64,000 nt of DNA from Bacteroidales bacterium (GTDB lineage: Bacteria > Bacteroidota > Bacteroidia > Bacteroidales > F082): the NCBI GenBank assembly GCA_024710405.1, contig JANJUV010000007.1:434001-498000 (forward strand), read 5' to 3'. Made by a program: the position numbers and the translations under genes. Each line of letters opens with the position of its first letter. Positions within the stretch are counted from its first letter, which is position 1. Under the pieces are notes generated by a model. That model had not been told where the DNA came from, made no database searches, and saw nothing but the letters and a program-made list of their open reading frames with translations. This document shows positions 44,451-52,477 of the stretch, piece after piece.

Positions 44451-44649
44451 GGTAATACACGTTTTTTAAATAATAGATTCAAAGGTCATGCCAGTTTAGC
44501 TTGAAAATCACAACAAATTGTATAACAATTATTTATAAAATAAGAACAATTATAATTTGTCTAATTATGAAACTAAATTCCAAAATTAAGAAAATATTAG
44601 CTGAATTGGATTAACCAAAAAACAACAAACCTACGAATGTGTTATATGC

Positions 44650-44657
44650 TATTTTTG
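44650..44657 (+). promoter_or_regulatory. Bacteroidota -7 promoter box TAttTTTG for rlmD
   Basis: TATTTTTG is a full match, 29 bases upstream of the ATG at 44687. It lies after an alternative in-frame start at 44639, which is thereby ruled out. Confidence 0.6.
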
Positions 44658-44686
44658 CACAAAAAGTTTCAGCAAAAACAACATAC

Positions 44687-46126
44687 ATGAAAAAGAGAAA
44701 GAAGGAGCGCTTGTTTTTGGAAGGTTTACCTGTGGTGGATGCCGGTTCCGAAGGGATGGCGGTTGCCAGGCAGGGAGAGAAAATTGTATTTGTTCCTTAT
44801 GCCGCTCCCGGAGATGTTGTTGATGTTGAAATATATAAGGTAAAGCGCAGGTATATGGAGGGCCGTATCCAAAAGATAAGCCATCATTCCGACCAGCGTG
44901 TTTCACCTTCCTGCCGTCATTTTGGCACCTGTGGCGGTTGCCGTTGGCAGCATCTTGATTACAACTGGCAACTTCATTACAAGGAAAAACAGGTAAAAGA
45001 CAACCTGCAGCGTCTGGCCGGACTTGAAACATTTCCTTTGCGGCCAATTATAGGGTCTGACAAACAATTCTGGTACCGCAACAAACTCGAATTCACCTTC
45101 TCTAACCGCAAATGGCTGACTGCCCCTCTGCCGGTCTTATCTTCCGAAGCGCCCGCGATGAACGGACTTGGTTTTCACCTTCCGGGCATGTTCGACCGCA
45201 TACTCGACATTGAAGAATGCCTGCTTCAGGAACACCCGTCGAATCAAATCCGACTGTTTATCAGAGACTGGGCATTAAGCCGCAAACTCACCTTCTACGA
45301 CACACGCAACCACACCGGACTCATGCGTAACCTCATCATCAGGAACAATACCGACGGAGATATCATGGCCATCGTGGTGACAGCCGAAGAAGACGAAATG
45401 CTTAACGGGGAACTTTTCCCTCAGCTCATGGACAGTTTCCCGCAGATTCTTTCACTGGTGCATGTGGTCAATCCCAAAAAAAATGATTCGATCAGCGATC
45501 TGGAATTCAGGGTTGTTCGCGGACAAGAATTTCTGACCGAAAGAATGAAATCGCCGGTTGCGGGAAAACCCGACCTGAAATTCCGGATAGGCCCGCTTTC
45601 GTTCTACCAGACCAACCCGCAACAAGCGGAGGTGCTTTACCGTCAGGCCTTTGACCTTGCCGGTTTCACCGGCGATGAACGTGTTTATGACCTGTACACC
45701 GGCACCGGCACCATTGCCTGCTACATCGCACGCTCTGTTAAGGAAGTTATTGGCATCGAATATGTTGAAGCTGCTGTAGCCGATGCGCGTATCAATTCTT
45801 CCGAAAACAACCTGAACAATGTCAGGTTCTTTGCCGGCGATATGGCCGCACTGCTGAATGAAGAATTCGTGAAACAGCAAGGCAAGCCAGATGTAGTGAT
45901 TACAGACCCCCCGCGTTCAGGCATGCATCCGAAAGTCGTAGAACAACTGATCAATATCGGCCCTGAGAAAATTGTTTATGTCAGCTGCAACCCGGCAACA
46001 CAGGCCCGCGATCTGTTGGTATTAAAGGAACACTATGAGTTAATGGCCGTGCAGCCGATGGATATGTTCCCCCAGACGCATCATGTGGAAAATATTGTGT
46101 TGCTGCATAAACGAATATCTGACTGA
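44687..46126 (+). CDS. rlmD: 23S rRNA (uracil-C5)-methyltransferase RlmD-like
   Basis: The 479-residue protein has an N-terminal TRAM domain (1-70, GEKIVFVPYAAPGDVVDVEI), iron-sulfur cluster Cys residues in CRHFGTCGGCRWQH, and a C-terminal SAM-dependent methyltransferase domain with YDLYTGTGTIACYIA, DPPRSGMHPK and the catalytic VSCNPATQARDL. These enzymes methylate a specific uridine of 23S rRNA, or related U positions. The ATG at 44687 is chosen because the -7 box lies just upstream. The following serine hydrolase gene starts 28 bases after its stop. Confidence 0.9.
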   Translation: MKKRKKERLFLEGLPVVDAGSEGMAVARQGEKIVFVPYAAPGDVVDVEIYKVKRRYMEGRIQKISHHSDQRVSPSCRHFGTCGGCRWQHLDYNWQLHYKEKQVKDNLQRLAGLETFPLRPIIGSDKQFWYRNKLEFTFSNRKWLTAPLPVLSSEAPAMNGLGFHLPGMFDRILDIEECLLQEHPSNQIRLFIRDWALSRKLTFYDTRNHTGLMRNLIIRNNTDGDIMAIVVTAEEDEMLNGELFPQLMDSFPQILSLVHVVNPKKNDSISDLEFRVVRGQEFLTERMKSPVAGKPDLKFRIGPLSFYQTNPQQAEVLYRQAFDLAGFTGDERVYDLYTGTGTIACYIARSVKEVIGIEYVEAAVADARINSSENNLNNVRFFAGDMAALLNEEFVKQQGKPDVVITDPPRSGMHPKVVEQLINIGPEKIVYVSCNPATQARDLLVLKEHYELMAVQPMDMFPQTHHVENIVLLHKRISD

Positions 46127-46154
46127 GGCATCTGAATCACTAGAAACCGTTTCT

Positions 46155-47456
46155 ATGAAAAGGCTGATTACCCTGTTTCTGATGATGTGTTCCGTACACT
46201 TCGTTCAGTCACAAAACTATTATTTCCCTCCCATTGACAATGAGCAGTGGGAAACTGTTTCTCCTTCCGATCTGGGCTGGTGCACCGAAAACATCGACTC
46301 TCTGTATCATTTTCTGGAAGCAGAAAACACCAAAGCCTTCATACTGCTCAAAGACGGCCGTATTGCACTGGAAAGGTATTTTGGCACATTCACGGCCGAT
46401 AGCGTCTGGTATTGGGCCTCTGCCGGAAAAACACTAACGGCATTCACAACGGGCATTGCACAAAGAGAAGGATTCCTGACGCTTGATGACACAGTGCAGG
46501 ATTACTTAGGCTCAGGCTGGACAAGCTGCACAGCTGAAATGGAACAACAAATCACTGTCAGGCACCAACTTACCATGACAACCGCTCTTGACGATGGCGT
46601 AGCGGACACTGATTGCACCCTCCCCTCCTGCCTCAGCTGCCTTGACGAAGCGGGCAACCGATGGGCCTACCACAACGCCCCTTACACCCTTCTCGAATCT
46701 GTACTTTCCAACGCCACAGGATTGAGCCTGAATGCCTATGTAAACAGCCGTATCAGCCAGAAAACAGGAATAAACGGAGTTTATGTCAGTCTGGGCTACA
46801 ACAAGGTCTTTTTCAGCAAAGCACGCAGCATGGCGCGATTCGGGCTACTGGTGCTCAATGGCGGAACATGGGACACTACACAAGTACTCGGCGACAGCCT
46901 GTACTTTGAATCTATGGTTAACACATCCAATCCGTATAACTTATCCTATGGTTACCTTTGGTGGCTCAACGGAAAAGAATCATTCATGCTGCCATACAGC
47001 CGGCTTGTTTTTCCGGGAATGATGTTCGCGCAGGCACCTGCTGATGTTATAGCTGCCCTGGGCAAAAACGGGCAAATCATTAACATCTCTGCATCCAGGG
47101 GATTGGTTTTCATTCGCATGGGGCTTCCTCCTTCCGAAAATGGAGTGATCACTCCACTGTTCAGCAACGAAATATGGAAGCGACTTAATGATATTTTATG
47201 CGAACCAACGGGTTTTTCGGACATGAATCAAAACAAACTGTTTTCGCTTGCACAGAATCCGGTTTCGGATGTGCTCAGCATTCAAATGAATGACAACGAA
47301 AACCTCCTTATGACCATCAGTGATCTGTCAGGCAACACTTTGTATGTTGGAAATAAGACTGAAATTGATGTTTCAGCCTTCGCGAACGGATTGTATTTCA
47401 TAAGTGTACAAACCCAAAAAGGAAGCCAGATCCTTAAATTTGTCATATCCGACTAG
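46155..47456 (+). CDS. T9SS-exported serine hydrolase (class C beta-lactamase-like)
   Basis: A 433-residue protein with a signal peptide (MKRLITLFLMMCSVHFVQS). The ATG at 46155 is chosen over an in-frame start inside rlmD. The beta-lactamase/DD-peptidase-like domain shows SAGK as the nucleophile SxxK motif (VWYWASAGKTLTAF) and YHN in WAYHNAPYTLLESV, the YxN motif. The last 75 residues are a T9SS type A sorting domain (FSLAQNPVSDVLSIQMND, FANGLYFISV). It should act outside the cell, perhaps as an esterase. It is probably transcribed with rlmD. Confidence 0.82.
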   Translation: MKRLITLFLMMCSVHFVQSQNYYFPPIDNEQWETVSPSDLGWCTENIDSLYHFLEAENTKAFILLKDGRIALERYFGTFTADSVWYWASAGKTLTAFTTGIAQREGFLTLDDTVQDYLGSGWTSCTAEMEQQITVRHQLTMTTALDDGVADTDCTLPSCLSCLDEAGNRWAYHNAPYTLLESVLSNATGLSLNAYVNSRISQKTGINGVYVSLGYNKVFFSKARSMARFGLLVLNGGTWDTTQVLGDSLYFESMVNTSNPYNLSYGYLWWLNGKESFMLPYSRLVFPGMMFAQAPADVIAALGKNGQIINISASRGLVFIRMGLPPSENGVITPLFSNEIWKRLNDILCEPTGFSDMNQNKLFSLAQNPVSDVLSIQMNDNENLLMTISDLSGNTLYVGNKTEIDVSAFANGLYFISVQTQKGSQILKFVISD

Positions 47457-47650
47457 CCTGCGGCCTGCTCAGAAATCGGCAACATGACATGCCGTATCAG
47501 GACATCATTAACTGTTCAGGAACGGGTTTCTAAAAATCTAAACGCAGGAACTTTTGTTGTTATTTATCCAATAAATAATATTTCTATTTTCGCTGTAACT
47601 TTTTGCACCGTTTCACTGTCATTCAGAATCAAAAACCCAATCCCACAACA

Positions 47651-48346
47651 ATGAAAAGAAACCTCATCACACTTCTGATCGTTTTTTCTGCTTTTGCAGG
47701 CTTTTCCCAAAACAGCCAATGGTATTCCACCTCAGCAGGTGAAATAGTGTTTTCGTTTGCCAGCATTGACAATAAAGGCAATGAAAGTGGCAACATCATG
47801 CGGTTTTCGCCTGTATTCAACTTCCAGAACCTGCTGAATTATGATGCCAGTCAACATCTTGGGTTCTTCACAGGTCTCAACATCCGAAATGTTGGATTTA
47901 TTTATGACGTGCCCAATTCAGATACCAGGAAAAAGTTTAGGAGTTACAATTTAGGAATCCCGGTTGGATTGAAGCTGGGCAATATGCAAGGCAACTTTCT
48001 CTATGGCGGGTTCGAGATTGAATTTCCGTTCAACTACAAGGAAAAGACCTTCGTAAACGAAAAAAAGACCGACAAATTTAATGTTTGGTTCAGCAAGAGG
48101 CAGCCTGCTTATTACCAAACCGTTATGCTGGGCATTCAATTCAAAAACGGCACCAATATTAAATTTAAGTATTATCTGACCGGTTTTTTCAACAAGAATT
48201 TCACGGAAACCATCAACAATGTTCAGGTGAAACCTTATGAAGATTTCGATGCCAATGTTTTCTATGTTTCGCTGAATTACAACCTGTTCAAAAATGACAA
48301 GTTCAATAATCCGGTGAAAGTAAAAAACGTATCTGAGGTTTACTGA
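47651..48346 (+). CDS. Secreted, probably outer-membrane, hypothetical protein
   Basis: The 231-residue protein has a signal peptide (MKRNLITLLIVFSAFAGFSQ). The mature part shows many short amphipathic strands with aromatic girdles (MRFSPVFNFQNLLNYD, LGFFTGLNIRNVGFIYD, FLYGGFEIEFPFNYKEK), consistent with a small beta-barrel. It ends without a T9SS domain. A TAACTTTTTG sequence at 47596-47605 is a -7 box with one extra T. The next gene is convergent with a 1-base gap. Function unknown. Confidence 0.7.
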   Translation: MKRNLITLLIVFSAFAGFSQNSQWYSTSAGEIVFSFASIDNKGNESGNIMRFSPVFNFQNLLNYDASQHLGFFTGLNIRNVGFIYDVPNSDTRKKFRSYNLGIPVGLKLGNMQGNFLYGGFEIEFPFNYKEKTFVNEKKTDKFNVWFSKRQPAYYQTVMLGIQFKNGTNIKFKYYLTGFFNKNFTETINNVQVKPYEDFDANVFYVSLNYNLFKNDKFNNPVKVKNVSEVY

Positions 48347-48347
48347 A

Positions 48348-48854
48348 TCAGCTTTTTGCCAGTATCAGTTCTTTCAGATGGCCAATATCGGCCGACAGAG
48401 CAGGGAAAATGATCTGCGCCTGGCTGTAATAGATATTTCGCTGCCGGAGCTGTTCTTTGATAAAGCCCGGAAGTTCTTCCGTGGACTTACCGGCAATCAG
48501 CGGACGCTTTTTACGCGATTGCTGCAAACGGCTCAGCAGGGTTTCAGCGGGAAGTTTCAGATAAACCGTGATGCCGTTGTGGTTCATCCAATACATATTA
48601 TCATAAAAACATGGTGTACCGCCCCCGCATGAGATCACTGCATTGTTCAGGCTGATGGTTTCTTTCAGCAGCTGACTTTCGAGCTGTCTGAAATTTTGCT
48701 GGCCATATTTATAAAAAAAATCCGAAACAGTGATTTTGTACCTTTCCTCGAACATCTCATCGAGATCAACCCTGCTATAGCCCAATGCTCTGGCAAGTTT
48801 GCCCGAAATGGTACTTTTGCCCGAAGCCATATATCCTATCAGGTAAATGCGCAT
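48348..48854 (-). CDS. aroK: Shikimate kinase
   Basis: A 168-residue kinase that phosphorylates shikimate in aromatic amino-acid synthesis. It begins with the P-loop YLIGYMASGKSTISGKLA, followed by RVDLDEMFE (Asp residues binding shikimate and magnesium), SCGGGTPCF and RPLIAGKST. All expected motifs are present at the normal length. It is downstream of the transketolase genes on the same strand. A perfect -7 box lies 21 bases upstream. Confidence 0.93.
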   Translation of the reverse strand: MRIYLIGYMASGKSTISGKLARALGYSRVDLDEMFEERYKITVSDFFYKYGQQNFRQLESQLLKETISLNNAVISCGGGTPCFYDNMYWMNHNGITVYLKLPAETLLSRLQQSRKKRPLIAGKSTEELPGFIKEQLRQRNIYYSQAQIIFPALSADIGHLKELILAKS

Positions 48855-48874
48855 AGTCAGTTGAACAGGAGATG

Positions 48875-48882
48875 CAAAATTA
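48875..48882 (-). promoter_or_regulatory. Bacteroidota -7 promoter box TAatTTTG for aroK
   Basis: The reverse strand reads TAATTTTG, 21 bases upstream of the aroK ATG. Confidence 0.5.
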
Positions 48883-48957
48883 GGAACAATCGGTTAATGC
48901 CGAAGGAAAAGCCGTTGTCAGGAAAAATCTCAGCCGATAATTTGCCGGTCTCTGACC

Positions 48958-49914
48958 TCAGGCATTTTTCCGGCCGAGTGCCCTATGACAGGCAGCAACG
49001 ATATCAGGGGTGTTGAGGCCATAGGCCACCAGTAATTCTTCTGGTTTTCCGCTTTGACCGAATTGGTCGTTTACGGCAACCATTTCGACAGGTGCCGGCA
49101 TTCTTCGGGCCAGCAACTGTGCGATGCTGTCGCCCAGTCCTCCATTCATCTGATGCTCTTCGGCAGTAACCACACACCTTGTTTTGGCAACCGATTCGAG
49201 TATAGCCTCTTCATCCAAAGGTTTGATGGTATGAATATTAATCAACTCAGCATCTACACCCTGTTGTCTGAGTATTTCCACAGCTTCAACAGCTTTCCAC
49301 ACCAGATGGCCTGTGGCAAAAACGGAAACATCCTTTCCCGGTTTGATCATGAGGGCTTTTCCGATGACAAAAGGAGTGTCGGCCGGAATGAAATTAGGTA
49401 CCTTAGGTCGTCCGAATCTCAGATAAACAGGCCCCTGACGTTTGGCTATTGCGATTGTGGCTGCTTTGGTCTGGTTGTAGTCACAGGGATTAATCACTGT
49501 CATGCCCGGAAGCATTTTCATCAGTCCGATGTCTTCGAGGATCTGATGCGTGGCTCCATCCTCTCCAAGAGTCAGGCCGGCATGTGACGCACAGATTTTC
49601 ACGTTTTTCATGGAGTAAGCGACAGATTGCCGGATCTGGTCATAAACCCTTCCGGTGGAGAAATTCGCAAAAGTTCCGGTAAATGGAATGAAACCGGCAG
49701 TAGCCAATCCGGCTGCCATGCCAATCATATTGGCTTCGGAAATGCCTGTTTGAAAGAATCGTTCGGGAAATGCATTTTGAAAAGCATCCAGTTTCAGTGA
49801 TCCGGTGAGGTCGGCACACAAGGCCACTACTTCGGGCATGCTGCGGCCAAGTTCGAGCATTCCGTCGCCAAAGCCCGATCGGGTATCCTGATGGTTTATG
49901 ATCTTTAATTCCAT
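48958..49914 (-). CDS. Transketolase, C-terminal subunit
   Basis: The 318-residue protein is the C-terminal half of a split transketolase: pyrimidine-binding domain (SEANMIGMAAGLATAGFIPFTGTFANFSTGR in outline) and the C-terminal domain (VSVFATGHLVWKAVEAVEIL, VVTAEEHQMNGGLGDSIAQ). It acts with the N-terminal subunit in the non-oxidative pentose phosphate pathway. It starts 5 bases after the VWA gene, which separates it from its partner half. Motifs are intact. Confidence 0.9.
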   Translation of the reverse strand: MELKIINHQDTRSGFGDGMLELGRSMPEVVALCADLTGSLKLDAFQNAFPERFFQTGISEANMIGMAAGLATAGFIPFTGTFANFSTGRVYDQIRQSVAYSMKNVKICASHAGLTLGEDGATHQILEDIGLMKMLPGMTVINPCDYNQTKAATIAIAKRQGPVYLRFGRPKVPNFIPADTPFVIGKALMIKPGKDVSVFATGHLVWKAVEAVEILRQQGVDAELINIHTIKPLDEEAILESVAKTRCVVTAEEHQMNGGLGDSIAQLLARRMPAPVEMVAVNDQFGQSGKPEELLVAYGLNTPDIVAACHRALGRKNA

Positions 49915-49918
49915 AGCT

Positions 49919-51331
49919 TTAGAGTTTCACTTTTATACTTTTGCCCGAGGTAATGGTAAAACTGATTTCTCTGGTGTAGGCCACCTTTCGGGCACGGGCA
50001 GCCCTGTAGATGACTCTGTAGTTTCCGGGAAGAAGCACCAGCGATTCGGTCGTGACTGATTCGCTGTCAAGACTATATATCCACACCAACGAACCATTGT
50101 GCTCAACAAAGAGATCGCCGAAAACAGGATGGCGTCGCTGCATCACCAACACCCCTGGTTGGGGAACAGTGATATTTTTTACCTGATTTTCTTCCAGCAC
50201 AACACCTTCAAACATGAGTCGCGGGAGGCTCAATACCTCAATATCATAACATCCGGCCAAAAATTCTTCAGACTGTTCGGCCTGCACCACATGAATGATT
50301 TCATCGCTCCCACATCGTTTAACCAAACCGTACAACTCGCGGCCAAAAGGCATCGAGCCCGCAGCCGAAAGCTTAATCTTTCCCTGCACTACCGGAACCA
50401 CTAATGTATTGTGCTGCTTCTCCAGTAGTTTAATATTATCCAAATGCAGCGAGGGTCTTGTGTGCAATTCAAGCCTGTAGGTCGGGTGATGGTCAAGATA
50501 CAGGGTATCGGCAACACCTGATGAAGTGAGTGTATGCACAAAGCTTGACAAATTTGTATTATCCGGTTGTTCATAGAAAGTCATGGCAATGTCGGTCACA
50601 CGCGGCACATTATTTCCGTCTGTGAGTTCAACAGTAAGCGTAGTCAGGTCTTTCGAAACTTGCTTCAGTGCCAGGTTAAGTGCTTTAGCAAAATGGTCAG
50701 CATCGTCGGCATCAAAATAGGTTCCGATGCAGTCCAACTCGCCGCTCATTCCGGTACCCAGCCCGATAACAAAGGGTTTCATGATGATTCCGGCGGCCTG
50801 AAGGTCACGCGAAACGGCACATGGGTCTCCGCCACATTCTTCAAGTCCGTCAGTGATCAGAATAATCATGTTTCGGCTGTCGGTGAGGCCTGCAAAATCT
50901 TTGGCTGCTTCGCCCAGAGAGTAAGCTATAGGAGTCGTTCCTTTGGGTGTGAGGTTTCTTAATACCGACTTTATACGGAAATGATTGTTTTTGGCAAAAG
51001 GAACCTCCAGCTTTGAGTCGGTACATTTGCCCGGAGGATAGGGAAACTGATGACCATAAAGCCTCAATGCAAGTTCCGTATCTGGTACCTGCTGCAAACT
51101 GTCAACAACCCTGATCAGCAAAGTTTTAGCCAACTCCATTTTTGATTTGCCCTCCCACTTGCCCCACATGCTCTGGGATGCGTCGAAAACAAAGAGAATC
51201 CGTTTAAGTTCCTTTTTCTCCGCAAGGTTCTGAGCCTGAAGTTGAGCCGAAACCAATAAAAATACCAGTAATAAAAGTGGGAAAACAAAACAATGAGTGA
51301 ATCGAACCGAAAACCCTGCCCGGAAGATCAT
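49919..51331 (-). CDS. Secreted von Willebrand factor A domain protein
   Basis: The VWA domain (residues about 40-210) has the metal-binding site FVFDASQSMWG, PKGTTPIAYSLG and ITDGLEECGGDP, which is the complete MIDAS pattern. The C-terminal half is beta-rich, with no recognised family. ATG codons at 51367 and 51331 are both possible; 51331 gives a better signal peptide (RFTHCFVFPLLLLVFLLVSA). It is placed in the middle of the transketolase operon: 40 bases after the N-terminal subunit and 4 bases before the C-terminal one. The link between VWA and transketolase is unclear. Confidence 0.8.
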   Translation of the reverse strand: MIFRAGFSVRFTHCFVFPLLLLVFLLVSAQLQAQNLAEKKELKRILFVFDASQSMWGKWEGKSKMELAKTLLIRVVDSLQQVPDTELALRLYGHQFPYPPGKCTDSKLEVPFAKNNHFRIKSVLRNLTPKGTTPIAYSLGEAAKDFAGLTDSRNMIILITDGLEECGGDPCAVSRDLQAAGIIMKPFVIGLGTGMSGELDCIGTYFDADDADHFAKALNLALKQVSKDLTTLTVELTDGNNVPRVTDIAMTFYEQPDNTNLSSFVHTLTSSGVADTLYLDHHPTYRLELHTRPSLHLDNIKLLEKQHNTLVVPVVQGKIKLSAAGSMPFGRELYGLVKRCGSDEIIHVVQAEQSEEFLAGCYDIEVLSLPRLMFEGVVLEENQVKNITVPQPGVLVMQRRHPVFGDLFVEHNGSLVWIYSLDSESVTTESLVLLPGNYRVIYRAARARKVAYTREISFTITSGKSIKVKL

Positions 51332-51371
51332 ACGATTTGCACTACTTTGATATCTCGGTCCGATCATATAC

Positions 51372-52223
51372 CTAATAGTCACCCAAAGTTTCCTGCAGCT
51401 GAGCCAGTGCCACTGCTGCTTGCTCATCGTTGGGTGCTACACCGTGCCATTTGTGCGTGCCCATCATAAAATCAACACCCATACCCATTTCGGTTTTCAT
51501 CAGCAGCAATTGCGGCATTCCTTTACCGGCACCTGCACGGGCTGCCCGCAAAGTATCAACCACTTCTTCCATGCTGTTTCCGTTGAAGGGGATCACCTTC
51601 CACCCAAATGCCTCATATTTTGCCTTCAGATCGCCCAGCGGCATCACCTCTTCCAGGGGGCCGTCAATCTGTTTGCCATTCCAGTCTACTATGCCAATCA
51701 GCCTGTCGAGTTTTTTACCTGAAGCATAGAGCGCTGCTTCCCAAATCTGCCCTTCCTGCTGCTCACCGTCGCCCATCAAAACAAAAACAAGGGATTGATC
51801 ATGTTGTAGTTTCTTAGCTTCGGCTATACCACAGCCTGCTGAAAGTCCCTGGCCCAGAGACCCCGAAGCCATACGAACTCCCGGAAGACCTTCGAGTGTT
51901 GCCGGATGGCCTTGCAGGCGCGAATGCATCTTCCTGAATGTCGACAACTCACTGACCGGGAAATAACCCGACCTTGCCAGCACACTATAAAAAACAGGAC
52001 TTATGTGTCCGTTAGACAACAGGAAAACGTCCTCTCCTTTGGCCTCCATGCTGAAAGCAGTCGGCTTATGCCGTAACTCACTAAAAAACAAGGCGGTCAT
52101 AAAATCAGCACATCCAAGTGAACCTCCGGGATGCCCCGATTGACAGGAGTGAACCATGCGGATAATATCGCGGCGCACCTGGCTGGCAATCCGTTTTAGT
52201 TCGGCTATTTCGGTCATAATCAT
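51372..52223 (-). CDS. Transketolase, N-terminal subunit
   Basis: The 283-residue protein is the thiamine-diphosphate-binding half. It shows QSGHPGGSLGCADFMTALFF, LSNGHISPVFYSVLA and the diphosphate/magnesium motif VFVLMGDGEQQEGQIWEAAL, ending with GVDFMMGTHKWHGVAPNDEQ. ATG codons at 52223 and 52217 are both possible. It is the first gene of the block that continues with the VWA protein, the C-terminal subunit and possibly aroK. A -7 box lies 48 bases upstream. Confidence 0.92.
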   Translation of the reverse strand: MIMTEIAELKRIASQVRRDIIRMVHSCQSGHPGGSLGCADFMTALFFSELRHKPTAFSMEAKGEDVFLLSNGHISPVFYSVLARSGYFPVSELSTFRKMHSRLQGHPATLEGLPGVRMASGSLGQGLSAGCGIAEAKKLQHDQSLVFVLMGDGEQQEGQIWEAALYASGKKLDRLIGIVDWNGKQIDGPLEEVMPLGDLKAKYEAFGWKVIPFNGNSMEEVVDTLRAARAGAGKGMPQLLLMKTEMGMGVDFMMGTHKWHGVAPNDEQAAVALAQLQETLGDY

Positions 52224-52270
52224 TGTTTATGTCTGATTATCAATAACTAAATCAGTAAAACCTCAAGTGG

Positions 52271-52278
52271 CAAATGTA
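52271..52278 (-). promoter_or_regulatory. Bacteroidota -7 promoter box TAcaTTTG for the transketolase operon
   Basis: The reverse strand reads TACATTTG, a full match, 48 bases upstream of the start codon at 52223. Confidence 0.55.
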
Positions 52279-52441
52279 CTGAAAGTATGGGCAATCAACT
52301 TAACCTTTTATTAACACTTTATCAAGAATCACCCAGGCGAACAAAAGCAATTAGATGATTTTGAAACACATAAGCTTTGCTGCATTCCTGATAATTAGCT
52401 GTTATCGACGGGAGCAGCATCAGCCACAGCAGGATAATTGC

Positions 52442-52449
52442 TATTTTTG
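52442..52449 (+). promoter_or_regulatory. Bacteroidota -7 promoter box TAttTTTG for the GH3 fusion gene
   Basis: TATTTTTG is a full match, 29 bases upstream of the ATG at 52478. It rules out an in-frame start at 52355. Confidence 0.55.
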
Positions 52450-52477
52450 GGCCTGTTTCGGATCAAGAATTTCACTG

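Noticed and set aside
44639-44686. Longer N-terminus for RlmD
   Set aside because: A perfect -7 promoter box lies between this start and the ATG at 44687.
52355-52477. Longer N-terminus for the GH3 fusion protein
   Set aside because: The extension precedes the signal peptide and lies upstream of a perfect -7 box.
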